From: Rallus limicola
Lineage: Eukaryota; Chordata; Aves; Gruiformes; Rallidae
Direction: 5' to 3'
DNA length: 64,000 bases
Assembly (NCBI GenBank): GCA_022605955.1
Contig: JAKCOZ010000003.1
Location: 45,286,761-45,350,760, forward strand
Part shown: positions 25,396 to 37,063 of the stretch, in pieces
How positions within the stretch are numbered: the stretch's first letter is position 1
How the letters are laid out: each line of letters opens with the position of its first letter
Position numbers and translations under genes: made by a program
Notes under the pieces: model-generated
Seen by the model: only the letters and a program-made list of their open reading frames with translations
Told to the model about the DNA's origin: nothing
Database searches by the model: none

Positions 25396-25713
25396 CTTCA
25401 GAGGCTATGCTGACAGCCCTGGCCCCACTGAATTCTCCTTCTGGTGCCTCCACATGCAAACGACCTCTGTCATGCCCCAGTCACATCCCTGTTAGCTTTC
25501 CTTGGACACTTCTCAGCAGCAGCCCAGTTCTTCCAGCCCCAAACACCATGCTGTGGCTGGGAGGCAGGAGGGGGTTGCTCTTTCAGGGAAAGGCTGCCTG
25601 CTTCTCAAAAACTATCCCAGGGAACTGAGGGTTGTATGTTGACCTGCAAGCCTTGCCTTGGTCTTGGTCAGGAAAGCAGAGCTCCTGGCATATCCACAAC
25701 AAACCAAAGTTTG
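25396..25713 (+). other. Segment between RING ORF and LTR
   Basis: Moderately GC-rich, continuing the composition of the RING ORF. It may be 3' untranslated sequence. I see no AATAAA before the LTR start, so a transcript could use the LTR for its end. Nothing else is recognised. Confidence 0.4.
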
Positions 25714-26099
25714 TGTTCTGGTTCCTACTGTGACATATTTACCTTCCCAAGCAGCCAGCACAGGTGAACCAAGTTGGTCCAAGCTGTTATCCACACCACA
25801 TGACATCACACCCCCATAAAAGGGGCTGGTTGGGGAAGGGTGGGTTTGCACTGCTCTGGGACCGTCTGAGTGCAGTTGGGCATCAGGTCAGGTGTCAGGT
25901 TGGTTCTCCAGATCAGTGATGTGCTCTGTGTCATCACCATGTATTTGTATTCTGTCCCAGGCTCTGTTGCTGCTCCCCTTGCTTTGCTGTGTCAGTAATG
26001 TCCTTATCCCAACCTGTGGGGCTTTGTGCTTCTCCTCCCAAGGGAGGGATGAGCAAGAGGGTGGGGTGCTCAGCCACAGCCTGCAGCTGAACCATGACA
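25714..26099 (+). mobile_element. Solo ERV-L-type LTR, plus orientation
   Basis: 386 bases running from TGTTCTGG to TGACA. It matches the minus-strand LTRs at 26362-26545 and 31270-31628: shared blocks include 'cagccagcacaggtga', 'catgacatcac' and 'gtccttatcccaacc'. A TATA-like CATAAAAG lies at about 25815-25822, positioned as an LTR promoter. No convincing target-site duplication is seen. The right end passes straight into CR1 sequence. Confidence 0.75.
25815..25822 (+). promoter_or_regulatory. TATA-like element of the LTR promoter
   Basis: CATAAAAG follows a 'tgacatcacac' block that resembles a CRE/AP-1-type site, the usual arrangement in these LTRs. It points away from the RING ORF, so it would drive transcription downstream on the plus strand. 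Confidence 0.5.
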
Positions 26100-26265
26100 G
26101 CTGCCCAGAGAAGTTTTTGTGGCTGCCCCCTCCCTGGCAGTGCTCAAGGCCAGGTTGGATGGGGCTTTGGGCACCCTGAGGGTGTCCCTGCCCATGGCAG
26201 GGGTGGGTGGGATTAGATGATCTTTGAAGTCCCTTACAACCTGAACCATGCTGGGCTTCTATGAA
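26100..26265 (+). mobile_element. CR1 LINE 3'-terminal fragment
   Basis: It starts at the 'ctgcccagagaa' block immediately after the LTR and ends with the CR1 3' sequence: 'gtgtccctgcccatggcagg', then 'agatgatctttgaagtccctt' and a worn terminal repeat near 26260. No coding capacity. Confidence 0.88.
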
Positions 26266-26361
26266 GTGCTCTAAATATTTAAGTATTTCTAAAGTATTCA
26301 AGAGAAATGCATCAGAGCAGAATGTAACTACTCTCTGTAAGTATACAATCCTTTTGTGTGT

Positions 26362-26545
26362 TGTCACGGTTCAGCCTCACCTACCTGACCCACTCCTTCC
26401 TGGCCAGCCCCTTTGGGGAGTGTGTGTGTGTGGGAATGATGTGACATCATGTGGAAAACAGTCTGGGCCAACTCTGCTCACCTGTGCTGGCTGCTTGGGG
26501 AAAGTAACTCTGACCTGGCTGGAACCAGGTCATGAACCACTCCTT
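26362..26545 (-). mobile_element. 3' LTR of the minus-strand provirus (internally deleted)
   Basis: The plus-strand reading begins TGTCACGGTTCAG, the complement of the LTR 3' terminus seen at 26099. It then jumps to the region upstream of the TATA box ('gatgtgacatcatgtgg', 'ctcacctgtgctggctg'), so about 200 bases of R and U5-like sequence are missing compared with the solo LTR. The 5' limit is placed near the 'ggaaccaggtca' block. Confidence 0.65.
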
Positions 26546-26899
26546 TTTACACACAATCTACATCATGCCCAGATCTTACATTCTCAGTTGATTTGGGTGG
26601 TTCATAACATATCATTTATCTGTTATTCTTACCATCTGCCACAGACTGATTTGTTCTACATCAACAATTTAGCAGCTGTCCTCACCTAAAATTAAATCCC
26701 CTTGGGGAACACATTGGACTTCCCCATCCTTTTGCATTACCCTCCAAGTGCACCCAGGTCCCTCAGAAAAAGCAGCCTCATGAATGGGTTTGCCTTTGCC
26801 TGAAGCAGCAATAACCCAGTGTGCTCTCCTCAACAGGCTTCATCCCCCTCTACAGTATGTGGGAGCTTTGATTGTGCAAGGCCAGCTCACTTGGTAGAC

Positions 26900-29345
26900 C
26901 CCCTGGAGTTAACTAACCACATGGCCTTGGCTAAATCCATATTCCAGTTTTTTAAGCATTCCACCACCCATTGCTTTTAGAGTAGTTTGTAACAGCCTGT
27001 CATACCTCTCAGTTTTTCCAGAGGCTGGTACATGGTAACGTACATGATATACCCATCTAATGTTGTGTTCTTTGGCCCAGATGTCCATGAGATTGTTCTG
27101 GAAATGAGTCCTATTGTCTTACTTGATTCTTTCTGGAGTTCCATGTCCAGAGGAATTATTTCTCAAGACCCAGATGGTATTCTGGGCAGTGGGATGTGAC
27201 ACAGGATATGTTTCTAGCCAGCCAGTGGTTACTTCTACCATTGTAAACACATACTGCTTGCCCTGATGTGTTTGTAGGAGAGTCATGTAATCGATCAGCC
27301 ATCATCCTCCATACCACAGAGGCTTTAACCAGTTGGCTTGCTTAGTTGAGGTACATATTTCACATTCATGGATGACCTGCGAGATAGTGTCTCCCGTGGT
27401 CAAACCCACCCCTCAATCATGTATGTGACATCTCTTCCTTGATGTCTGATGTTTCATGGGCCCATTGAACTATAAATAATTCACCCTTACATTGCCAGTT
27501 GAGGTCTAGTTAAGCCACTTCAATCTTAGCAGCCTGATCCATCTGCTGCTTGTTTTGATGTTCTTCAGTGGCCCAACTCTTGGGCACATGGGCATCTACA
27601 TGACATGCTTTTACAGTTAGGTTCTCTAACTGGGCAGAAATGTCTTGCTACAGTGAAGCAGCCCAAATGGGTTTGCCTCAGAACTGCCAGCTGCTTTGTT
27701 TCCATTGCTGCAACCACCCCCACAGGGCATTGGCCATCATCCATGAGTCAGTAAAGAGGTACAATTTCAGCCACTTTTCTCATTTGGCAATGTTTAATGC
27801 TAGCTGCATAGCTTTTACCTCTGCAAACTGGCTGGATTTGCCTTCTTTGGCAGCTTCTGCAACTCATTGTGTAGGACTCCATACAGCAGCCTTCCACCTC
27901 TGATGTTTTCTGAAAATGCAACAGGGCCCATTGGTGAACAGGGCATATTTTTCTCATTTACTGGCAGTTCACTACAGAGAGGGACCTCTTTGGCATGTCA
28001 CCTTCTTCTCTGGTGACATTCCAAAATTCTTGCCTCTGGCCAGTCTGTAATCACTTCCAGGATTCCTGGGCAATTGGGATTTCCCATTAGACACCGCTGC
28101 GTGATAAGTGCAACCCACTTGTTCCACGTAGCATCAGTGGCATGGTGTGTAGAATGGGCCTTCTCTTTGAACATCCAGCCCAGCACCAGCAGTCAGGGTG
28201 CCAGGAGGAGCTGGGCTTCAGTCTCAGTCACTTCCAAAGTGCCTCATACCACTTCATATGCTGCCAATATTTCCTTCCCTGTTGTCATGAAGTGGGCCTC
28301 AGATTCTCTGTAGCTCCGACTCCAAAACCCCAGCAGTCAGCCTTGAGTCTCCCCTGGTGCTTTCTGCCAAAGACTCCAGATAGGGCCATTCTCTCAGGCT
28401 GTGATGTAAAACATTATTTACCTCTGTCCCCAAGGGCTACTGCATGGACTGTCTCCTGTTTGATCTGTTCAAAGGCTTGTCGCTGCTCAGGGCCCTATAG
28501 GAAATCATTCTTCCAGGTTACATGACAGAGTGGGCTGACAATGAGTCTGCCTTTGGAGATATGCATTTGCCAAAAATCCACAATGTCTAGGAAAGCTTGT
28601 GTCTCCTTTTGGTTGGCTGGAGGACACACAGCTGCTATTTTATTGATAATGTCCATTGGGATCCAATGACACCCATCCTGACATTTTATTCCTAAAAACT
28701 GGATTTCTTGAGCAGGTCCCTTGACCTTACTCCGTTTGATAGAAAACCAGCTTTTACCAAAATTTTCATTATTTTTTTCCCTTTCTCAAAAACTTCTTAT
28801 GCTGTGTTGCCCCATACAATGATGTCATCAATATATTGCAGGTGCTGTGGGGTTTCACCCTGTTCTAATGCAGTCTGAATGAGTCCATGGTAGATGATGG
28901 GGCTGTGTTTCCACCCCTGGTCAGCCGATTCCAGGTGTACTGGATTCCCTTCCAAGTGAAAGCAAACTGTGGTCTACACGCTGCCACCAAAGGGATTAAG
29001 AAGCAAGCATTTGCAGTGTCAGTTGTGGCATACCACTTGGTTGCCTTTGACTCTAGTCCATACTGCCGTTCTAGCATGTCCAGCACTGCAGAACTTTTAG
29101 GTGGCATGACTTCATTCAGGCCATGATAGTCTACTGTCAGCCTCCATTCTCCACTGGACTTCCACACTGGCCATATTAGACTATTGAAGGGTGAGCAGGT
29201 TCTACCAATCACTCCTTGACTCTCCAGTTTTGGGGATATTACTTCTTTTAACATTTCTAATTGGACCAATCAGTTCAGCAATATTTTCTTTTCCAGGATT
29301 CCAGTAATATTTTATAGCTTGGGTTTGAGATTTTCTTTTTTTCCT
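26900..29345 (-). pseudogene. ERV-L-type pol pseudogene (reverse transcriptase, RNase H, integrase)
   Basis: The enzyme would copy retroviral RNA to DNA and insert it. From right to left: reverse-transcriptase fingers and palm (longest open part 28865-29269), then the catalytic YIDD motif (complement of 28824-28835). RNase H and connection sequence is readable at about 28430-27640, including the open part 27998-28186. The integrase core lies at about 27560-26930. Its DNRTHF block is near 27110 with a stop just before it, and a downstream Glu in a KTERY context is near 27010. Catalytic residues can be recognised, but several stops and frameshifts separate the domains, so no functional enzyme is made. 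Absence of env and the pol type support ERV-L (class III); the subfamily is not determined. Confidence 0.82.
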
Positions 29346-31269
29346 TTTCAAGCACAGGCATGTAAAATTGTCATGGTAACTATGAAGACAGAAAGTAACC
29401 AAACTGAACCTGATGAGGAAACAAGCCATATTCTCAAATAATCAATATTTTTCATGTTCATAAAGATGAATGCCAAACCTTTGAGATACATCCTCCTAAG
29501 AAAACTATGGCATGGAATTCAAAAGGATACTAACATAAGTGATCCTGTACCATGGCCAGGTATCATAAATCCTTTATCATAAATCCTAGACTAGAGCATG
29601 TAATTGAAAAGGGAAGTTAATACATTTATACAATCATGCTATAAGCATTCAACTAGATATCAAATTCCAATAACAATAATCCATATGCTGGTAACCACTT
29701 TTAATAGGGAAATTATAAGTAACAGTCATCATATGTAACACAATCCTGGGACCTGTTTTCTTCACCATTTTCACAACCAATACTGTCTCTGACCAGAATA
29801 CATCATCCACCCAGGTGATGTGGTGTCTCCAGTGTCCTTGTTTGGTGCCAAGGGAGTACCCACTGAGCTTATCAAAGGGCTCTCAGGGAAGAAGGACTCG
29901 TCCCTTGTCTGCCATGGGAAGACTCAGAGCTTGGATAGGATGTCTGGGGGTCTCTGTGTCCAACTCCCTTCACCACTGTCCAGTGCTGTCTGCATAACAG
30001 TGGTGAGCTGGACATTTTATGAGTTCCACTGTCAAAAGAGGGTGAAGCAAAGAACACAAGAATGAAACTAGATGGGTATCTTCTTGGCTGGTTATTCAAT
30101 GTGTGGGAATGGAAATAAGCAGCTTGTGTATGAATTACAGATAAAGTTGTAATAATCCTAGCACTGGCTGATATGAAGGAGCAGGGAAGGACACAAAAAC
30201 CCTCTTGATACATCCTTCAGTACTTAGCAGGAGATCCAAAATGTAACTCCATCTCTGGAATGTGGCAGGAGACCACCACTTTTGCAGTTAGATGTAATAA
30301 CTCCTCACCTTGAAGTATCACTTAAAGTATGTTTCTCCTCTTCCAATATAATTTCCCCCAACACCCTCAAGCCCATTAGCAGGTGATAGTGAAGATTGGA
30401 AGCACAGTTTTTACTCATGCACTGAAGTGTTTTTGTCCTTTCTGTGGCTATTTATTATTGCATGAAGTGACTGTATGAAGCACAAATGAAGAACTGTGCT
30501 GTGGTAACAAACTGCTCCAAACAACTTTTAAAGTAATGGAGCCATTTAACAACCAGCCCAGATTTTATTTTTTTTCATTAGAAAAGCTGATTTGGTTTGT
30601 TTTGCATTTAAATATATTCCATAGCTTTCTGAGAACTCCAACTTTCTTCTCCTCCTCCACCTCCCCCAATCCCCTGAGCAGGGCAGGGTTAAGGACAATA
30701 CTATGTGAAAATTAAATTTTGCTTCAAATTTTGCCCTGAGTGGGATAGGGTTTTAGTAAGTGGGTGATTGTGGGAGCACAGAGGTGCAATAATGTCTTTG
30801 AGGAAGAAAAAAATATGTGTTTTTTTCCTAACATTGATTAGGCAGGAGAAGAGAAAAAACACAAACAAAACCACATTTCAGATTCAAGATGTCAGTCAGT
30901 GTAGAGTGGATTAGGTAAAAAGAGAACAACAAAAAAAAACACCTTGGTCTTTCCTGTAATCCTTAGTGATGTCTTAGGGAAATTAGGAAGAAAGCATAAA
31001 ATTGCATCTTTGCTTCCAAATGCAAATTGTGGCATCATTCAGTTAAATTTTCTCCTAATTTAACACAACCAGAGAGACAAAAATGAAAGAGAGACCAGAA
31101 AAACAGCTAGGGCTAAAGTACAGTGCAAGAAGCAGGAAGAAGGTTAGCGGGCAGGGCAACTGATTGATTAAATGAACAAATAGGGTGGGGAAGGTCTAAT
31201 CTGGGAGAGTGGAAGGGAGGCTGACAGGGCAACAAGTACAGAGGTCTGATGTTTAGAAGCTGGAGGTAG
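29346..31269 (-). other. Provirus interior between 5' LTR and pol, unrecognised
   Basis: Gag would be expected here, but I cannot read it. There are open frames such as - 29872-30213 (113 codons) and + 29815-30065 without motifs. A GC-richer island at 29800-30010 and a C-rich stretch near 30655-30680 stand out. The segment may be diverged gag, a further insertion, or both. Confidence 0.4.
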
Positions 31270-31628
31270 CAAGTTGTTTCAGCCAGGAGGAGCATCTGTG
31301 CACCACTGGATACTCACTCGCCTCTCCCATAGGAGAAGCACACAGCCTTATCCCTGGGTTGGGATAAGGACAATTAGAGGGGAACAACAACAGAGCCCGT
31401 GACAGCATACACAAGTGGTGGAAACACAGAGTACTCTAGGGACTCAACTACTAATTTGACAGCTGAGCCAAGAACAGACTTCAGTCTGTCCTAGAGCCTC
31501 ACAGAACATCCCCTCCCTGACCAACTCTTTTTTATGGGGTCATGATGTCACATGGTGTGGCTTGGCCAGCTTGGCTCACCTGTGCTGGCTCCGTGGGAAA
31601 GTTAACTCTGTCCTAGCCAGAACCATGA
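31270..31628 (-). mobile_element. 5' LTR of the minus-strand provirus
   Basis: In minus orientation it matches the solo LTR at 25714-26099 along most of its length: 'ggttctgg' start, 'cagcacaggtga', 'gtgacatcatg', a CATAAAA box (complement near 31535), and 'gtccttatcccaaccc'. The inner end is placed near 31270. I could not identify a convincing primer-binding site beyond it. Confidence 0.72.
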
Positions 31629-31654
31629 TAGCAGCATGTCCCACAGTTAAGAAT

Positions 31655-32955
31655 CAATTCTGTATACCTAATCTAAGTCTACTGTCCTTCAGTTTAAACC
31701 CATCCCCCCTTGTCCTACCACTGCACTCCCTCTCCAGCTTTCCTGTAGGCCCCTTTAGGTACTGGAAGGCTGCTATATTGTCTCCCCGGAGCCTTCTCCA
31801 GGTTGAACAAGCCCAACTGTCTCTGCCCGCCTTACTAGAAGTGTCCCAGCAATCTTGTTATCTTTATCACCCTCTCTGGACTCAATCCAACAGCTCCATG
31901 TCCTTATGTTAGGGCACCAGAGCTGGGCGCAGTATTCCACGTCGGGTCTTGTGAGAGCAGAGGGGCATAATCACCTCCCTCAACCTACTGGCCATGCTGC
32001 TTTTTATGCAGCTCAGAATATAGTTGGCTTTCTGGGCTACAAGCACATATTGTCAGCTCATGTTGAGCTTCTCATCTACTGACATCCCAAGTCCTTCTTC
32101 TCAGGGCTGCTCTAAATCCATTCTCCACCCAGCCTGCAGTTGTGCTTGGGATTTTCCTGAGTCATGTGCAGGATCTTGCCTTAGGCCTTGTAAACTTCAT
32201 GTGGTTCTCACAGACTCACCTCTCCAGCCTGTCAGTGGATGGCACCCCTTTCTCAATAGATTACACCACACAAAGATATTAAACAGTGGCAGTCCCAATA
32301 GTGACCCACTCATCACTGAGCTCTGCTTGGACATCAAGCTCTTTGAGAGCAACCACCCAATCAGTTCCTTATTCACTGAGTTATTCATTGATCAAATCCA
32401 TGTCTCTCTAATACAGAGACAAGGATGTTATTCAGGGCAGTGTCAAATGTTTTTCATAAGTCCAGGTAAATGACAGAAATTGCTCTTCAGTTATCCACCA
32501 GCACTGTAACCCCATTGGAGAAGGCCACCAAATTTTTTCAGGCATGATTTGCCCCTAGTGAATCTATGTTTTCTATCCTCAATCACATTCTTATTTTCCA
32601 CGTGCCAGACCAGAATTTCCAGGAGAATCTGCTGTGTGATTTTGCAGGGCACGGTGGTTAGACTGACTAGCCTTTAGTACCCCAGGACTTCTTTTTCTCT
32701 CTTTTTAAAAACAGGGGATATGTTCCCCCTTTTGCAGTCAGCAGGGACATCACTGGACTGCCTTACCTTCTGAAATATGATGGAGAGTGTCTACTAATGC
32801 CACTAATGTTACTAAAAGTTACAAGGCAGGTTACAAGGTTACACCTGCCTTGGGACCTACAGGTGTATCTTGCCAAGTCTCATGGACTTGTGCACCTTCA
32901 GGTTCCTTAGATACTCTCAAATGTGACCTTTTCCTACACTAGGCAGTTTTTCATT
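31655..32955 (-). mobile_element. CR1 LINE, truncated at both ends
   Basis: About 1.3 kb of CR1 coding sequence in minus orientation, from near the C-terminus of the reverse transcriptase (around 31680) up through the polymerase region (around 32300-32700). The normal CR1 3' UTR and terminal repeat are missing at the low-coordinate end, where the provirus LTR begins about 25 bases away. All frames are broken. Confidence 0.85.
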
Positions 32956-34844
32956 GTTTCATTTATTCCTTCCTAAACTTCTTCCAGAAAAATGGACACA
33001 ACTCATCAGTGGTATTGTTATGTCCCACTTTGTTCAAAATTATGGAAATATATTTATTGTTATAGTATTAATGCAACACAATAAATTAAGATTGATTTGC
33101 TATTTAAAATAGAAGACAGTCTATATTCTGTGAGGTGTGCGGATTTCCAATGTTGCTATTATTATCTTCTTCTCTCATTATTTTTTAAGCAAATGTGGCA
33201 GATGAAAGAAATAAAGTCAGAAATTAATTTCCAGCCTAATAGTATTTTGTTCTTTAAACTTTCTGAATATATAATTGAATCTATGTGTTCTTTTTTGAAA
33301 GACACCATTGACAAGTGATGTGCTGAGAAGGTGCTAGATACAGGACTAAACACACATGGACTAGGAACTCATGACAGATCATCTGAATTGTATGTGACAG
33401 CATATTGGTCTATTTACTACTATTTAAGTGTTTATGTAGGAGTTTCATGTCTAAATGCCTTTGAGGACCTTGGCCATGCACAAGCTGTATTGTATATGGC
33501 AACATATATTGGTGCCTTCATTCTGTAGTTGGTCACTTTTTGTTATTTTGATGAAGTTTTTTGATCTACTTTGCAGCTAGAAAGCAACTGATTCTTCACT
33601 GGACTGTTTGGGATCTGTATAAAGTAGTCAATAGCTTTTGAAATGGGCCCTTGGTTTGTACTCTGATGTTTTGTGCCATGGCTTTTTATGTTCATACTTT
33701 ACTACAATGTGGAGAACAAAATGTTGTAACCTGTGTTCTTATTGTTGTTGTGAAAGCAATGAGAGAAGAACTGTTGAATCTTTATTCATTCTCATTATGA
33801 AGCCATTTAAGGTTCTTTCTCAAGCAGATGCCCTGGATATCCTCTGGCTCTGACAGTATCCAGGGAGGGGCATTTAGTGATGGAATGAAATTCCTGCTTA
33901 CAATGGGAATACCTTCTCAAAATCACAACACTGGTGTGAATTATGTACTGGTAAGACATTTCTCTTTGAGGAGACATGAGAAACCAGCTATGATTTTTAA
34001 TAGTAATTGTATTCTTAAAGGCATTTACACTCCAAGCAGACAATAGCTCTCCTATAATTAATGACAGAAGAAAGAAGAGCTCTTCAGTATTGCCTCCCTT
34101 CTTCCCCCACATCTTTAGCTGTATCACTGAAGCTTTGAAGCCTTTTTGTTCCTGGCAGATGATATGCATATACTGAAAATATATTTTTTTAAAAAGTGGA
34201 GAAATGTTACAGATAATCTGCTCTGTCTGTCAAGATTACATTCTACAGAGCAGAAGAATAGTACATATAATTAAACCTTCCTGTCTTTATAGCTGCTAAT
34301 TCCGCCTACAAAAATCTCTAGGGTTTTTTTCTTATAATCACAAATATAATCAGCTTCCAGCAGGGCTTTATTTCTGCAAATGTCCTCCCAACCCATACAG
34401 AATCTCAGCAGCACTTCTACACCAATATCAATAAGCTGAAAAATGCCTTTGTAGAGAATAAGAAATTCTAACTTCTAAATAGACTGTATCATGAAGAAAC
34501 TTAGGACTTCAAATGGAAGAACACCGGTGTTTGGCTTCATAAACTATATAATCTATATTCCCATCTTTCTACATATAGAAAACCTTTACTATTCCTTCTT
34601 TACTACTGTTCTGATGTTTGGTTTCTCTTTTACCTATACGTAGAGAGACAGAAAAAAATGAAAAAATATGTTGCATTTACATCTGTGCAAAACCAACAGT
34701 TTCATTAAACTCGGTACATGAAATTTGCAAGGAATGATTGAAGGAAAGTTTGAAATTAAATATCCACTAGAAATAGTGGGTATTTTCACTTTAACGATAA
34801 TGTCCTGGTTGTTGCCTGGAGTTGATTTAATTTTCACAACAACA
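32956..34844 (+). other. Intronic sequence, nothing recognised
   Basis: AT-rich. A minus-strand open frame of 120 codons at 33807-34169 has no motif. No repeat family or exon is recognised. Confidence 0.5.
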
Positions 34845-34981
34845 TGGGAGGGGACACAACCAGAACAGCTGACCCAAACACAAGTTTTACCTTTTTTCTT
34901 CTGATTGTCCTCCCAATCTCACTAGAAAGAGGAGGAAGAGCAAACAAGTGGTGCTCAGCTGCCAGATGGGGCTAAGTGGCA
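34845..34981 (+). mobile_element. Short LTR with internal deletion
   Basis: It starts TGGGAGGGGACACAACC and ends with a GGGGCTAAGTGGCA-like terminus. The first ~30 bases ('cagaacagctgaccc') and the last ~100 ('ttttaccttttttc', 'gtggtgctcagctgcc') match the two ends of an avian LTR type I recognise, with the middle, including the promoter, lost. Family from memory; no target duplication is evident. Confidence 0.5.
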
Positions 34982-36129
34982 GTGCTCTATTTGGTGATAC
35001 AAAAGGTTGAGGTAACAACACATCTGACCAGAGTATGTTTAAAAACAGTTGTTTTAAATATTTATAATATTATTTAAACTGTTGCTGGTCACAATGGTGC
35101 TTTGCGTGTTCACATGGTTGTTGTATGTAAACCCGTAACTGACCTACGTATTCCCCAAGGATCTGTTTGTCACCTCTGGTACGGAGGTCAGGGTTTTCGT
35201 TTTGCTGTTTGTGTAATATCAGCTTGCGATAGGACGTCATTGCTGGTTGTGAGGTTAAGCTGGTATCTGTATGTGACATCACTGTCACTCCTGTACCTGA
35301 GACAACATCTCACTGAATTTTTTAATAATTTTACCCAGTATATTGGGAGGACTGGGGGGAGTGGGGGGAACCATATGCTGCTCTTTTACCTCCTCTTTTC
35401 CCTGCAAGCTACTTACAGCAGCTTTTTAGAATTTTGAGTATCCTTGTGATGTTCAAACCAGCATGCTCCTATTGCTATGACTCCACATGGGTTTCAGGCC
35501 TTGATCTTAATGGTTTTAAGAATACCACCCAGAGATCTGCCCCGAGGCTGGATAGTCATGGGTCACATGGCATGTGGGAGAATGTAGCAGGTATCTAGAG
35601 AACTTCTTACATAAAATTGTTTGGAACTTCATGCCCAAACCCTGATAAAGCGATAGAATCTTTGAAAGGAAATCTGTGTCTGTTCCAAAGAGGCAGAGCT
35701 TATGACACTGTGTTGGGTGCATCCTGGCCACTATCTGTCAAACACTGCTAGATATTAGGCAGTACCTGCAGGGAGAAGAGAAGGACAATAGAATGACAGA
35801 CACTGCAGCTGAACCAAAAAAACAATGTGTGCTGGTATCAGTAGCCCCTATTCACAAGAAGAAATACACTAAAAAATCAGTTCATTTGGTAAGGGATAAT
35901 GATGAACTAGGACCATGATGAGAACAGAAGGAAGAAGCAGAATGAGAGGTAATCAACTGATCTATGTCCCTAAGCAAGCTCCAAAATACGGAAAGGGATA
36001 TTGGTCACAATCCAGGCCTGCTCTGATGCTGAGATAATGGGGCCGGTAGCTTGGAAATAGAAGGTAGGGAAGTAAAACAGAGGTGGAAGGCTACTATATG
36101 GAGTCCTACATGACAAGCCACAGAAACTG
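34982..36129 (+). other. Unassigned sequence before the plus-strand pol relic
   Basis: 35100-35440 carries a 111-codon plus-strand frame without a recognised motif and a G-rich patch near 35345-35372. 35500-36129 is likely part of the retroviral element that follows, because its composition and lack of frames continue into readable RNase H. I cannot name the encoded parts. Confidence 0.4.
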
Positions 36130-37063
36130 TTGAAGGAGAAGGTGAATCCAGACAGTTTGCAGAGGTGAAAATCATCCAGCTAGCTCTAGACAGTGCTGAA
36201 AAAGTGGCCCATGGTCTCCCTTAATACTGATTCATGGATGGTGACAAATGCCCTGTGGGGGCGGCTACAGCAATGGAAACAAAACTGTCAGCACAGAGGC
36301 AAACTCACCTGGGCCACCCCAGTGTGGCCAGGTATTGCTGCCTGGGCTAGAGAAGCTGGTTTTGAAAGTGCACTGTGTAGATGCCCATATACTGAAGAGT
36401 TGGGACACTGAAGAACATCAAGACGACAAGCATGTGGATTGGGCTGCCCAGAATGAAGTGATTCAGGCAGATTTGGACTGGCAATATAAGGCTGAATTAT
36501 TATTGTAGTTCAGTGCACCCATGACAACTTAGGCCACCAAGGAAGAGATGCAACATATAGATGGGACATATATATAGCTTATGATTGAGGGGGGAGGACT
36601 GACCATGGACACTATTGCATGTTATCCTTAATGTGAGATACGTGCTGCAATCAAACAAGACAATTGGTTAAAACCCCCTGGCATGGAAGATGATAGCTTA
36701 AATAAAAACATGGAAAGGGCTGGCAAGTTGATTATATCACACTCCCACAAACTTGACAAGACAAACACTATGTGCTTACAATGCAACCAACCAGATGGCT
36801 GGAAACATAGCCTATGCCTATGCCACCAGCTGGAACCCTGTCCTGGGCCTTGAAAAATAGTCTTGTGGCAACAAGGCACCCCAGAAGGAACTGAGTCAGA
36901 CAGTGGGACTCATTTCCAAAAGAATCTCACAGACACCTGGACCAAACTCATCTGTGGGACTGCTTTTGCTCAAGGACCTGGGTGTGTTTGGTCAGTGATG
37001 CAACAGGATGAAAAAAAATCCCAACCACATGGAATTACCTGTGTTTCCATGTTAACTTGTTAG
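36130..37063 (+). pseudogene. ERV-L-type pol pseudogene: RNase H to integrase
   Basis: Plus-strand remnant of a second retrovirus of similar pol type. RNase H is readable from about 36140: a QFAEVK...LALD block, then a TDSWMV block near 36227 and a tryptophan-rich segment to 36411. An HDNLGHQGRDA block, of the integrase zinc-binding type, follows near 36520. Further integrase sequence runs to a SDSGTHF block near 36895. Stops and frame changes occur throughout. The reverse transcriptase upstream and the LTRs are not clearly recognised. It lies opposite in strand to the 26-31 kb provirus, so it is a separate insertion or an inverted piece. Confidence 0.78.

Larger units (their letters stand above)
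26362..31628 (-). mobile_element. Broken ERV-L-type provirus
   Basis: Both LTRs are present on the minus strand: the 5' LTR at about 31270-31628 and the 3' LTR at about 26362-26545. Pol lies between them in the order reverse transcriptase, RNase H, integrase, reading right to left. No env is seen, as is usual for ERV-L. About 5.3 kb remains, with stops and frameshifts throughout pol and no readable gag. The provirus is antisense to GLIS3. Its 5' flank is a CR1 on the same strand. Confidence 0.8.

Noticed and set aside
25888..26367. 159-codon minus-strand frame
   Set aside because: Lies over the LTR and CR1 3' end, so it is repeat sequence read in an irrelevant frame.
33807..34169. 120-codon minus-strand frame
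   Set aside because: No recognisable domain and intronic composition.
35102..35437. 111-codon plus-strand frame considered as a retroviral envelope piece
   Set aside because: Has a hydrophobic C-terminal part but no cleavage site, cysteine pattern or adjacent envelope sequence that I can recognise.
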